Assembly: GCF_001467895.1 (NCBI RefSeq) | Contig: NZ_LNYO01000013.1 | Location: 166,686-230,685 of the forward strand | Length of the DNA stretch: 64,000 nucleotides | Direction: 5' to 3' | Source of the DNA: Legionella nautarum | GTDB lineage: Bacteria > Pseudomonadota > Gammaproteobacteria > Legionellales > Legionellaceae | Shown: positions 1 through 8,273 of the stretch, in pieces | Layout: each line of letters begins with the position of its first letter | Position numbering within the stretch: the stretch's first letter is position 1 | The notes under the pieces: generated by a model | What the model saw: only the letters and a program-made list of their open reading frames with translations | The model's database searches: none | What the model was told of the DNA's origin: nothing | Program-made: the position numbers and the translations under genes

Positions 1-1133
1 CTACCACTGGTGGTGCCTCCACCAAGTTCTAAAGTACCGGCTGAAATGATAGTATCGCCGCTGTATAAATTATTACCCGACAAAGTTAAGATTCCCGCAC
101 CTTGTTTGGTAAGACCTCCCGTGCCAGAAAGCACAGCGCTAGTGACTAGGTTAAATCCATTGGAGTCAATGGTTAATCCATTAGCTAAAAGTTGCAGTTC
201 TCCCGCTGAAAAACCAGTGATAAAATTAGTTTGATTTGCTTTAGCGCGTAAGATCCCGCCATTAAAGTTAGCTGCTCTTGTTCCATTACCACCCACTAGC
301 TGTGTTGTTGCCAAAATTCCTTGAACGCCAGCCGTGCTATTCAAATTCAAGGTACCTTGGCTGCCAGCTTGTGATGCAATCGTAGTTATGGTGCTCACAT
401 TAACGAAACCACCATTGTCGATATTCAGTACAGCAGTGCTAGTCGTGCCAACTTGAAGGGCGGTCGAATTTGTCCAGGTTGAGCCGATATCAGTTACAGT
501 AACAGTACCATTGCCTCCTGATGCCGCGATAAATCCGCTTGCATTGCTTACTGAGCCGCCGTTTTCGATAGTCAGTCTGCCATTACTTAAATTACCAATA
601 AAAAGATTTCTAGAATTTGTCCAGGTTGAACCTGCACCAGTTACAAGGACTATGCTATCACTTGCAGAAGAGGTTCCGATGCTTCCAGTTGCGCTATTAT
701 TTACTGCGCCACCGTCTGAGATGGTCAGAGAACCATTACCTGAATTGCCAACAGTTAGACCGGAACTTACACTGGAATTTATCCATGTGGATCCCGCACC
801 GGTTACGGTGACTGTACCATTACTGCCAACGTTTAAGCCAATATTTATCCCATTATTGGCACTGACTACTGCGCCATCTTGAATTGTCAGACTACCAACA
901 TTGTTGACCCCGATAGATATCTCTCCTCCCGAAGCATAGGGTGAAGCGGGGCTTGCAGGGCATGCGGCACCATTACACGAGTTATCGCCAGAAAATGTAA
1001 TGCTAGGGACAAAAAAAGTAGGGGCATAGAAGGAGGAAAAAGTGGAAAATAGATTTAAATCATCGCTTAACTGATTGGCATATCCTAGTTCCCCACTCAT
1101 TAATAAAAAAGCACTCAATATCCTTTTTTTCAT
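1..1133 (-). CDS. autotransporter-like passenger protein, N-terminal part (runs off left edge)
   Basis: An uninterrupted frame of about 377 codons begins at 1133 and leaves the window without a stop. The start follows a good AGGAG box, and the first ~20 residues (MKKRILSAFLLMSGELGYAN) read as a Sec signal peptide. The body is made of Gly/Asn/Ser/Thr-rich beta-helix repeats. The motif GSTWxNS recurs near residues 115, 171 and 220, each preceded by VTVTGAG or a variant and followed by a VGN...LTI strand. Near residue 345 there is LTKQGAGILTLSG, typical of autotransporter-associated beta-strand repeats. By family knowledge this is a surface or secreted type V passenger. The C-terminal barrel that would prove it lies outside the window. 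Confidence 0.8.
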   Translation of the reverse strand, partial: MKKRILSAFLLMSGELGYANQLSDDLNLFSTFSSFYAPTFFVPSITFSGDNSCNGAACPASPASPYASGGEISIGVNNVGSLTIQDGAVVSANNGINIGLNVGSNGTVTVTGAGSTWINSSVSSGLTVGNSGNGSLTISDGGAVNNSATGSIGTSSASDSIVLVTGAGSTWTNSRNLFIGNLSNGRLTIENGGSVSNASGFIAASGGNGTVTVTDIGSTWTNSTALQVGTTSTAVLNIDNGGFVNVSTITTIASQAGSQGTLNLNSTAGVQGILATTQLVGGNGTRAANFNGGILRAKANQTNFITGFSAGELQLLANGLTIDSNGFNLVTSAVLSGTGGLTKQGAGILTLSGNNLYSGDTIISAGTLELGGGTTSG

Positions 1134-1377
1134 TAAAACTCCTGTAATAGGTTAATGCTTTATCGCTGTAATACATGAGTTGGCATCTAGAAGTAGTCTT
1201 AAATTTCAGGTTATCATTATTGAATGAGCTATTTATTCCGGGCAAAAGAAATTTTTTGCTTTCCTAAATCCAATTTGGAATGCCGCGTTGAGAAAAGCGG
1301 AGCATTGAATTATCTTTTTACTCTTTTTAATTAACTGTTTAATATTAATAATCGCTTCAATTATTTAAAGGACTTAA

Positions 1378-2418
1378 TTGAACATTGCAAACTCTCGGTG
1401 GGAAGTGAAAGTTTTAGCCATTATCGCTATTATTACGGCCATAAAATTTTCCCAATCAATTTTATTTCCTCTACTACTTTCTTTTTTTCTATATTTATTA
1501 TTTAACCCTATTGTGGAGTGGTTGGAGAGGGCTAAGTTTCCTAAAGTAGTTGGCTCGATATTAATTGTGCTAGCATTTTTAGGTATAATTAGCTTGGGGA
1601 CGACTTTTATTGTACAACCTGCTGCTAATTTAATTCAGGATGCTCCAAAAAATTTCTCAATTATCGAACATAAATTTCAATTCATTAAAAAATCTTTATG
1701 GAAGATTAATAAAGCCGCTGAAACAGCACAAGAGATTGCTGAAGAAACTCAAAAAAATGAAGTTAAAGTTGCTACTTCTAATACTAGCCTTGGTATCTCT
1801 TTATTTAATTTAACTTCAAATATAATAATATTGATATTCACTGTGCTCATCTTTTTATTTTTTTTCTTAGTTTATTTTGAATCGTTCATCCGTAATCTAG
1901 AAAGAGTAATTTATAAAAGAAAAAAAACAATAAAGAAAAATGATTTTCTATATCATTTAAAAAATGAAGTATCTAAATACATGCTAATTTTCTCTATAAT
2001 TTGTGCAGGATTAGGTGCTGTAATTGCTATCTGTTTTTGGTTGCTAGACTTTCCAAATCCTCTGGTTTGGGGTGTCATGGCAATGTTACTCACTTATATA
2101 CCTTATATAGGCCATTTAATAGGTATAATAATCATCAGCTTTATTTCATTAATCACTTACGATTCCTATTATAATATTCTACCCCCTCCTATTATTTACT
2201 TTTTATTAAGTGTCATTGAGGGGCAGATTATTACACCTATTTTTTTAGGTAATCGTTTAAATTTAAATCCTTTAATTATTCTATTAAGCATCTTTGTATG
2301 GAGTGAGTTATGGGGGGTCAATGGAGTGATAATTTCGGTTCCCTTTCTAGTAACAATAAAAATAATTATTGAACATGTTTATACCAGATTAAGCTACGAA
2401 TTATTATTGGAAAAATGA
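1378..2418 (+). CDS. AI-2E family transporter (PerM-like permease)
   Basis: This 346-residue polytopic inner-membrane protein has the layout of the AI-2E/PerM family. It has two N-terminal hydrophobic segments with FPLLLSFFLYLLFNPIVEWL, a long charged soluble stretch around residues 90-145, then five or so further segments including a conserved-looking PYIGHLIGI. Family members export small molecules or ions; the substrate here cannot be told from sequence. The start is TTG, supported by AAAGGA six bases upstream. It stands alone, with about 120 bp before the next gene. The coding sequence is notably AT-rich. Confidence 0.85.
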   Translation: MNIANSRWEVKVLAIIAIITAIKFSQSILFPLLLSFFLYLLFNPIVEWLERAKFPKVVGSILIVLAFLGIISLGTTFIVQPAANLIQDAPKNFSIIEHKFQFIKKSLWKINKAAETAQEIAEETQKNEVKVATSNTSLGISLFNLTSNIIILIFTVLIFLFFFLVYFESFIRNLERVIYKRKKTIKKNDFLYHLKNEVSKYMLIFSIICAGLGAVIAICFWLLDFPNPLVWGVMAMLLTYIPYIGHLIGIIIISFISLITYDSYYNILPPPIIYFLLSVIEGQIITPIFLGNRLNLNPLIILLSIFVWSELWGVNGVIISVPFLVTIKIIIEHVYTRLSYELLLEK

Positions 2419-2541
2419 CCAAAATAAAAGAATGGATTTAGCTTATACTATGGGATGAAAAATGTTTTTTACTTGAGGTTAGTCTAATCTTAATATTGTG
2501 AATGCAATTTATATGGATTTAAAACTCACAAGGAGAGAAAC

Positions 2542-2889
2542 ATGCATCATCAAATAGTAAATGCAGACGATGTTATCGGCGTTGATGTTATTAACGCACA
2601 AGATGAAAATTTAGGAAAAATAGAAGCACTCATGATAGATAAATTATCAGGTAAAATTGCATATGTTGTTTTATCTTTTGGTGGATTTATGGGCATGGGT
2701 GATAAGCTATTTGCAATGCCATGGCATCTTTTTGATTACAATCCTACTAAAGGAAAATTTTTGATTACCATGGATAAAGAGCGGCTAAAAAATTCACCAG
2801 GATTTGATAAAAATCATTGGCCAGATATGACTTCTCCTGTTTGGGTTCGTACAATGAATGAATACTATCAGGATGCGTCAAGGCATTGA
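2542..2889 (+). CDS. PRC-barrel domain protein
   Basis: A 115-residue soluble protein. Residues ~5-75 match the PRC-barrel fold: an ADDVIGVDVINAQDENLGKI strand pair, then IDKLSGKIAYVVLSFGG and the typical KLFAMPW segment. Stand-alone PRC-barrel proteins of this size are common in proteobacteria and are often stress-linked, but their partner is usually unknown. A strong AAGGAGAG box precedes the ATG, and a perfect hairpin follows the stop. No signal peptide or membrane segment is visible. Confidence 0.85.
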   Translation: MHHQIVNADDVIGVDVINAQDENLGKIEALMIDKLSGKIAYVVLSFGGFMGMGDKLFAMPWHLFDYNPTKGKFLITMDKERLKNSPGFDKNHWPDMTSPVWVRTMNEYYQDASRH

Positions 2890-2900
2890 TCTTTGGTCAT

Positions 2901-2932
2901 AAAAGCATCGATAATTCGTTATCGATGCTTTT
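2901..2932. terminator. bidirectional intrinsic terminator
   Basis: A perfect 13-bp stem (AAAAGCATCGATA at 2901-2913, complement at 2920-2932) with a 6-nt loop sits between convergent genes and has an A-tract on one side and a T-tract on the other. The stop codon of the leftward phosphotransferase remnant lies inside the hairpin. Confidence 0.85.
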
Positions 2933-3413
2933 TATAATTTAATTCCAAGAAGGATCTTAAACAACCGGCTATTGAACCAGGGTGTTCTTGTTGTACTGTA
3001 CGAGATTGTTCCATCGTCGCCTCATAAATCCGTTTATAACTTAATCCTGCAAAAATTCCATTGAGTTGATCGGCAATTTTTAGAGCCTCTAATAAATCAT
3101 TCTCTTCATATAAATTTAGCCAGGGGGAAATACATTGCTGTTGTAAATTTTTATAGCTCGGATCGCTTGGTTTGATCTGGTGAAAATATCTAAGATTCCA
3201 GAGACAGCCATTTAAAGAAAAAAAGGGATGAGCGACAACAGTTTCTCCCCAGTCAATGATACTAATCTGTCCATTTTCTTGCTGAAAAACCATATTATTT
3301 TCATGGAAATCACAATGATTTATTGTTTCTGGAATCTGATATTTGGACAATGATTCACATAAGTTGATGCAAATTTCGTAAGCGTTATTAAGCTTAGCAA
3401 TTTCTTCTTTCAA
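2919..3413 (-). pseudogene. phosphotransferase (APH/choline-kinase-like), C-terminal half only
   Basis: The 164 residues hold the catalytic half of an aminoglycoside-phosphotransferase-like kinase. HCDFHENN (about residues 33-40) is the Brenner catalytic loop, and IIDWGE (about 52-57) supplies the metal-binding Asp. The ATP-binding N-lobe is absent: the frame opens with a TTG and hits a stop 12 codons further upstream, and a gene on the other strand begins 61 bp away. Family members are normally about 250-350 residues. I read it as a decayed gene whose 5' half was lost; a short functional protein is possible but unlikely without the N-lobe. Confidence 0.65.
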
Positions 3414-3474
3414 TAACCCATCACAGTTTGCTCGGTAGTTAAAATGTTAGCCTATATGGCAAATTTCATTTAAA

Positions 3475-4290
3475 ATGGACCTTTTATTTTCACAGAGATT
3501 TAAAATGAAACAAAAAAAAGAGAGTTCATATTTAGCTAATTACTATAAACTTTATCAGAAGCGCTATGAAAACGCGCAAATATCGTTTTTAGGCCCTAAT
3601 GATGACAAAGAAAGCTTGAAGAATCGTAGACCTCCCATTGATGATACTATCTATGTTAAGAAGGGTGTAAGGCCAGAGCAATTAAAAGTTATTCCCCAAA
3701 CAGTAGAACATGTTTGTTTCATGAAAGCATTTCTAAAAGACCCAATGGATGAAGAAACCTTTAAAACCTATATTGATGCACTCCCTTCAACCGTAGTATG
3801 GTTAAAAATCTCTCATCGTAAATATTTAACTTTCCTTCATCTTATTCCAACAAATATTTCTGTTTGTTCAAACGTAGCCTGTTTGAGGGTATCCGACTCC
3901 ATCAAATCCTCATATCCAACCGCAACAACGACAGGGTTTGTTAACAGCACAAAAAAAAGAGGAGGCTGTGAAGCTTCAGTTGATGGTTCAACTAAAAATG
4001 AAAAAAGAGATAGAAAACGGAGTAAATTAGATAAAAATCAATCGTCTGTTAATAATCAAAAAGACGAGGAATTAGAAAAATACAAGCGAAAAAATTCTAA
4101 ACTTAAGAAAAAAGTTAAACAATTAAAGGCGGAAAGATCTGAATTAATATCAACGGTTTCAACGCTTGTGAGTTCTAGGTTATCAGTAGAATCTAATTAC
4201 AACCCTGGGTTTTATAAAAAACCACCTGCACAAAATTTTACAGATATTGTTGACGACGTAGGACCCACTCATCGTGGAACTCTATCTTGA
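3475..4290 (+). CDS. hypothetical protein with basic linker and C-terminal coiled coil
   Basis: 271 residues that I do not recognise. Residues ~1-145 look globular. A stretch around 155-200 is rich in Lys, Arg and Ser. A heptad-like coiled coil (ELEKYKRKNSKLKKKVKQLK and following, about 200-235) comes before a short tail. There is no signal peptide or membrane helix. No good ribosome-binding site precedes the ATG at 3475; the in-frame ATG at 3499 is an alternative start. It lies in the accessory zone beside tRNA-Phe, so recent acquisition is plausible. Coiled-coil proteins without homologues are frequent among Legionella effectors, but nothing here proves that role. Confidence 0.6.
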   Translation: MDLLFSQRFKMKQKKESSYLANYYKLYQKRYENAQISFLGPNDDKESLKNRRPPIDDTIYVKKGVRPEQLKVIPQTVEHVCFMKAFLKDPMDEETFKTYIDALPSTVVWLKISHRKYLTFLHLIPTNISVCSNVACLRVSDSIKSSYPTATTTGFVNSTKKRGGCEASVDGSTKNEKRDRKRSKLDKNQSSVNNQKDEELEKYKRKNSKLKKKVKQLKAERSELISTVSTLVSSRLSVESNYNPGFYKKPPAQNFTDIVDDVGPTHRGTLS

Positions 4291-4350
4291 GTCATCGGAG
4301 ATGATTTGCAATTTCAGAAGTCTTTGAGGAATTAAAGATACATCCTTAAT

Positions 4351-4470
4351 AATCCTATTATTTTAGGATTTTATTTAAAATTATTGTGTTTTTGTAATTA
4401 ATCCTATTATAATGGGATTAATAAGGCATTAGCTCGAAATTCTAATATAAAGTCTATCCTAGTAGGATTA
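4351..4470. promoter_or_regulatory. hipB-type operators (three palindromes) upstream of hipB
   Basis: Three inverted repeats sharing ATCC...GGAT lie before the antitoxin gene: AATCC-N10-GGATT at 4351-4370, the same spacing at 4400-4419, and a compact palindrome ATCCTAGTAGGAT at 4456-4468 that ends six bases before the start codon. E. coli HipB binds TATCC-N8-GGATA repeats, so autoregulation by the adjacent HipB-like protein is the natural reading. The third copy would also overlap the ribosome-binding region. Confidence 0.7.
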
Positions 4471-4473
4471 TAT

Positions 4474-4755
4474 ATGGCCAAGCAAATTAAAAAATTAAAG
4501 ACTCCAAATCTTCAGCAGCCATTAACCGCAGAATTGTTAGGGGAGGTCATTAAAGCACGTCGAACTCAAAGTAATTTACGATTGGAGGATGCGGCTGCTT
4601 TATGCGGTGTCGCCAAAGAAACCTTTATGAAAATCGAGCATGGGCAATCGAAATCTCAGTTGGCAAGTGTATTACAAATTTGCTCTGGTTTGGGAATAAA
4701 TCTTTACATAAAACCGTGGGTGGATAACGGTGAGGATGAAAATGGTTGGAGATAA
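4474..4755 (+). CDS. hipB: HipB-like XRE-family antitoxin/transcriptional regulator
   Basis: 93 residues with one helix-turn-helix (about residues 22-75): LGEVIKARRTQSNLRLEDAA, then CGVAKETFMKIEHGQ as the recognition-helix region. The order, size and overlap with a hipA remnant (4742) identify it as the antitoxin/repressor of a hipBA module. Its frame is intact and its palindromic operators are preserved upstream. With its toxin gene destroyed, it may survive as an orphan repressor of its own promoter or of other sites. Confidence 0.8.
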   Translation: MAKQIKKLKTPNLQQPLTAELLGEVIKARRTQSNLRLEDAAALCGVAKETFMKIEHGQSKSQLASVLQICSGLGINLYIKPWVDNGEDENGWR

Positions 4756-5141
4756 GCTGGTCTTAGATGTGTATCTAGGCAAAAGTCAAAGGACCTAACG
4801 GTATTTCACTGGCTCCATTTTATGATTTAGTCAATATTAAAATGTATCCTGAATTTGAGCATGACTTGGCGATGGCATTAGGAGATGAATTTGAAGAAGA
4901 TAATATAAATGCCTATCAGTTAGCTGATTTTTCAGATACATGCCAGCTGCCCCGATCATTAGTGGCTAAACGTTTAAAATATTTGATTGGCAAGTTAACT
5001 GCTGCATTGCAAGAAGAAATCAATCTTACTTTGATTAATGATAAAGAAGAAACCTATTTAAAGAAGTATCAAGAAATTGTCATTAAAAGATGTAAGCATT
5101 TATTAGAGCAGAGCGACCAAATTACCTCAATGAGGCTCTAG
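4742..5141 (+). pseudogene. hipA: hipA toxin kinase, internally deleted and frameshifted
   Basis: A start codon at 4742 overlaps the end of hipB, as in intact hipBA operons. It opens a short frame, MVGDKLVLDVYLGKSQRT, that stops at 4798. In another frame, from about 4789, the sequence reads GPNGISLAPFYDLVNIKMYP and on through EFEHDLAMALGDEF to a stop at 5141. This is the C-terminal kinase segment of HipA. Most of the roughly 400-residue protein, including the ATP-binding core, is missing, so the locus has lost the middle of the gene and shifted frame. The C-terminal frame could still be translated from the ATG at 4842 as a 99-residue fragment. Confidence 0.8.
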
Positions 5142-5259
5142 TGCTTCTCCGCAACCTTGTTTGTTTTCAAAGAACAATTTTTATGTTTTCTTCATCTTAA
5201 AAGACCCGACAATTTTGATGATTTGAAAGAAGTGATGTAAGGTATCGATTTCAAATGAA

Positions 5260-5284
5260 GCCTCTTCGGAGGCCCTTGTTTTAG
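5260..5284. terminator. possible terminator hairpin with UUCG loop
   Basis: GCCTC (5260-5264), TTCG loop, GAGGC (5269-5273), then CCTTGTTTT. The stem is short but capped by a stable C(UUCG)G tetraloop. It lies between the hipA remnant and the 3' end of the convergent ATPase gene. Confidence 0.45.
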
Positions 5285-5289
5285 AATGG

Positions 5290-6552
5290 TTATTTTAAAA
5301 ATAAACCAATTGGCAGAGCATATAGTGGAATATTATTTTGTGAGAAAGGTAATACTTCTTTGCCAGAATAAAAGACAATTCCATATTGAAATTTTGCTGG
5401 ATTGAATTCTGCCAGTTTGATTAGTCCTTTAAAATCATGTTGCTTTATAGTAGCAGAAGCCTTAACTTCAATTCCGATGATTTGATTATTATCTCGCTCT
5501 AGGACGATATCCACTTCATTCTTATACTTATCTCGAAAATGAAAAAGTTCTACCTGTTCATTTGACCAACCATTTTGTTTTAATAATTCCATGAAAATTA
5601 AATTTTCTAAGAGTCCCCCAAAGTAAGGACTATTTATTAATTGATCATCATTTTTAATACCGAGTAGATTACATGCAAGACCAGTATCTATCATTTGAAG
5701 TTTAGGCATAGTAATCGCTTGTCGTTTAGCTTTATTTTTTAAGTAAGCGGGAACGATTTTAAGGATGAACATTAATTCAAGAATTTCGATGTATGCTTTT
5801 ATAAGTTTGTCTTCTTGGCCAAGATCATTTGAGATATTTGAGTATTTAATAAGATTACCGGCAAGCCCGGCTAGATACGGTACCAATGATTTTAATTTGG
5901 AACGATAGTCACCTCGAGCAGCATATAATGTTTCAAAGTCTTTAAATAAGCGACCTTCGAGATAAGAATCATACCAAATCTGTTTTCCTCTCGGACTTTT
6001 ATCTTGAACCTCAGGATATCCTCCTTGAAGAATCAAATCTGCCAATTGCTGGTGGCTAAGGTTTTCTATCAAACTAATATTAAAATTTTGGCTACATAAT
6101 AAATCGATGATGTTGTTTGGGGTATTAAACTTTTCCGATAAAGATAGGGGGTAAAGCTCAAGTCTAGCCATGTGGCCAGGTAAAGCTTCCTGTGTTTTTC
6201 CAGATCTGAAAATGTCAGCAGAACCAGTTAAAAGAAATTTACCTTTTTCAGTGACAGTAAGATTATCTGATGCTTGTTTTATTGCTGGGATTAATTCTGG
6301 GATGTATTGAAACTCATCTAATATCAGTTTTTTATTTTTAAAAGAGTCTATAAACCCAATTGGATCGTTTTGAGCAGATTGAAGTATATTTTGATTATCA
6401 AATGAAATGTACTCAAGTCCGTAAGCGGGTGAAATCGATTTAGTCAATGTTGTCTTGCCTGCCTGACGTGGTCCGGTAAGATAAACAATCCGAAATTCTT
6501 TTAACAATTCAATAACAATAGAAGTTAATTTTCTTTCAAACATTTTAATCAT
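5290..6552 (-). CDS. AAA family ATPase with DUF4143 domain
   Basis: 420 residues in the order typical of the COG1373 ATPases. The N-terminal AAA_14 domain has Walker A GPRQAGKTT (about 27-35), Walker B KLILDEFQ (about 75-82) and the sensor-like LLTGSAD. A C-terminal DUF4143 region follows from about 190 to the end. The C-terminus contains NEVDIVLER...GIEVKAS, which has the D-x(n)-E-x-K spacing of PD-(D/E)XK nuclease-like folds. The cellular role of this family is not established; members are often found in variable genome regions. The start context is weak, and ATG 6543 is an alternative. Four 22-bp tandem repeats lie about 50 bp upstream of the start. Confidence 0.85.
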   Translation of the reverse strand: MIKMFERKLTSIVIELLKEFRIVYLTGPRQAGKTTLTKSISPAYGLEYISFDNQNILQSAQNDPIGFIDSFKNKKLILDEFQYIPELIPAIKQASDNLTVTEKGKFLLTGSADIFRSGKTQEALPGHMARLELYPLSLSEKFNTPNNIIDLLCSQNFNISLIENLSHQQLADLILQGGYPEVQDKSPRGKQIWYDSYLEGRLFKDFETLYAARGDYRSKLKSLVPYLAGLAGNLIKYSNISNDLGQEDKLIKAYIEILELMFILKIVPAYLKNKAKRQAITMPKLQMIDTGLACNLLGIKNDDQLINSPYFGGLLENLIFMELLKQNGWSNEQVELFHFRDKYKNEVDIVLERDNNQIIGIEVKASATIKQHDFKGLIKLAEFNPAKFQYGIVFYSGKEVLPFSQNNIPLYALPIGLFLK

Positions 6553-6600
6553 CTGATGATTGGGGCTTAATTACTATATATTGTTGAAGTATATCGTTGT

Positions 6601-6688
6601 TTATTCCGAAAAATCCAGATTATTATCCCGAATTATCCAATATCTTATCCCGAGAAATCCAATATGCTATCCCGAAATTTCCATAAGA
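6601..6688. repeat. four tandem 22-bp repeats upstream of the DUF4143 ATPase
   Basis: Units at 6601-6622, 6623-6644, 6645-6666 and 6667-6688 keep an exact 22-bp period, i.e. about two DNA turns. The shared core is TATCCCGA followed by an A/T-rich spacer and TCCA. The left unit has TATTCCGA. There are no unique spacers, so it is not CRISPR. The array is just upstream of the leftward ATPase gene, in the place expected for a cooperative operator. Confidence 0.85.
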
Positions 6689-6689
6689 A

Positions 6690-6799
6690 ATACAAAGTAG
6701 GTGTAGGTAGATGCTTTGCTTGATGGGAGCTGTATGAATCGAGGGGTTCACGCATGGTTCTGGGAGGGGCTAGAGCTGAAATGCTCTGGTCTACTCAAC
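6690..6799 (+). mobile_element. group II intron, 3' end only (domains V and VI)
   Basis: Positions 6727-6760 form a 34-nt hairpin of domain V type. It begins GAGCTGTATG with the catalytic AGC triad and ends CGCATGGTTC, the two ends pairing as in bacterial group II introns. A domain VI-like stem (CTAGAGC/GCTCTGG) follows, and the intron closes with CTACTCAAC at 6791-6799. No reverse transcriptase frame is present, so the 5' part and ORF are lost. The left boundary is uncertain. Confidence 0.7.
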
Positions 6800-6848
6800 T
6801 TAGAGTACTATGCGGTTAACTGAGTGCCTCCGGAAATGGGGAAGAGCC
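6800..6848 (+). mobile_element. ISL3-type element, last transposase codons and right end (copy 1)
   Basis: Immediately after the intron the sequence reads L-R-V-L-C-G-stop (6799-6819), then a terminal repeat at 6823-6848 ending GGAAATGGGGAAGAGCC. The same arrangement of last codons, stop and end occurs in the second copy at 7033-7075. ISL3-family ends characteristically start GGCTCTTC when read inward, as here. The intron therefore sits inside the very end of a former transposase gene. Confidence 0.65.
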
Positions 6849-7075
6849 AAGTACTTTCGACTCACGAAAGACTCTAGGTAAAACATTATACCAATGGCGA
6901 GAGGAAGTGGTTAGAATGTGGCGGTTTACTAAAAATAACGGTATTACGGAAGGGCTCCATCGTAAGATGAAACTCATTCAACGACGTGCTTATGGGTTTA
7001 GAAATTTTGAAAATTACAGGTTAAGGGTTAAAGTTTTGTGTGCTTGATTAGTGCCCCCGGAAATGGGGAAGAGCC
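6849..7075 (+). mobile_element. ISL3-family transposase C-terminal fragment and right end (copy 2)
   Basis: An open frame ending at the TGA at 7045-7047 encodes about 65 residues typical of the transposase C-terminus: TLGKTLYQWREEV, then NNGITEGLHRKMKLIQRRAY and GFRNFENYRLRV. The inverted-repeat end follows at 7050-7075, matching the copy-1 end (6823-6848) at 25 of 26 positions. The 5' portion of the element is absent. The right end lies 29 bp from the 3' end of tRNA-Phe. Confidence 0.8.
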
Positions 7076-7104
7076 GCGATTTCACCATAACTCATCGATT
7101 TCAA

Positions 7105-7180
<76 letters not shown>

Positions 7181-7305
7181 ACAAGAGGTTGCTATTAAAC
7201 TCTGAGAACGCTTTGGAGTCAAGCAGAGTTTATTAGTTTTTTTATAAAAAATTAATGGTTGTTTTAAGACTGGATAATTGCTTAGCTAAACGTTTTTATT
7301 TTGCT

Positions 7306-8262
7306 CTATTTTAATGCTTGTGTTTGATTTGAAGAACAGTTCTTGTTAGGTCTGATTTTTTGTTGATAAGCAATAGCAATTTGAGCTCCCAAAATGGCAT
7401 TGCTTTTTATTAATTCTATGTTGGCTTGCAAGCTTTGGCCTGAGGTTAATTCTGCAATTCGCTGTAATAAAAAGGGGGTGATGGCTTTGCCGTTAATATG
7501 TTTCGCTTCGTTTTGCGCTTGTTTAATAATTGGCATAATTTGTTCGTCGGGGATTTCAGCAGTTTTGGGAATTGGGTTAGCAATGACAATGCCATTGTTA
7601 ATTCCTAATTTATACTGATAATGCATGGCCGTCGCTATTTCTTCGGCGGTATCTAAGCGATGGAGTAGGGGGATACCACTTGATTGGCTGTAGAATGCTG
7701 GGAATTCGTCGGTACGATAACCAATTACCGCTACTCCCTGAGTTTCAAGAACTTCTAGGGTTTTTGGTAAGTCTAGGATTGATTTTGCCCCGGAGCAAAC
7801 GACGGTGACTGGAGTTGAAGACAGTTCAATCAAGTCCGCTGAAATATCAAAGCTCTCGCCGGCATGATGGTGAACTCCACCAATCCCACCGGTTGCAAAC
7901 AAGGGCAAGCCTGCTAAATGGGCGCAGAACATTGTTGCAGCAACCGTAGTACTGGCGGTAATTTTGCGACTTAATACATAAGCAATATCTCGTCGAGAGG
8001 CTTTGATTACTTCAGGGTTATTGGCAAGATGTTTCATGATTTTCTGATCGATGCCAATATGGATTTTTCCCTTATATAGGGCTATGGTTGCAGGTATTGC
8101 GCCATTATCACGAATAAGTTGTTCGACTTCCTGAGCTGTGTTCAAATTATCAGGATAGGGCATGCCATGCGAAATAATAGTCGATTCTAGCACTACAACG
8201 GGTCGCTGTTTACGACTTGCTTCTTCAACTTCTCCACCTAGATGCAATAATTCATGAACCAT
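7306..8262 (-). CDS. psuG: pseudouridine-5'-phosphate glycosidase
   Basis: 318 residues matching PsuG, which reversibly splits pseudouridine 5'-phosphate into uracil and ribose 5-phosphate in the cytoplasm. Diagnostic segments are VVLESTIISHGMPYPDN near residue 25, the AATMFCAHLAG stretch, and FATGGIGGVHHHA around 125. The usual partner kinase psuK is not adjacent. The start at 8262 lies 11 bp after the stop of yggX, with AAGG just upstream, so the two are probably co-transcribed. The last ~20 residues are polar and variable. Confidence 0.92.
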   Translation of the reverse strand: MVHELLHLGGEVEEASRKQRPVVVLESTIISHGMPYPDNLNTAQEVEQLIRDNGAIPATIALYKGKIHIGIDQKIMKHLANNPEVIKASRRDIAYVLSRKITASTTVAATMFCAHLAGLPLFATGGIGGVHHHAGESFDISADLIELSSTPVTVVCSGAKSILDLPKTLEVLETQGVAVIGYRTDEFPAFYSQSSGIPLLHRLDTAEEIATAMHYQYKLGINNGIVIANPIPKTAEIPDEQIMPIIKQAQNEAKHINGKAITPFLLQRIAELTSGQSLQANIELIKSNAILGAQIAIAYQQKIRPNKNCSSNQTQALK

Positions 8263-8273
8263 GTTGATTGGCC

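Noticed and set aside
5154-5236. Possible protein remnant FKEQFLCFLHLKRPDNFDD
   Set aside because: A short frame after the hipA remnant that looks somewhat protein-like, but it is too short and I cannot assign it to any family.
6601-6688. Tandem repeats as a CRISPR array
   Set aside because: Units abut directly with no unique spacers and no cas genes are present.
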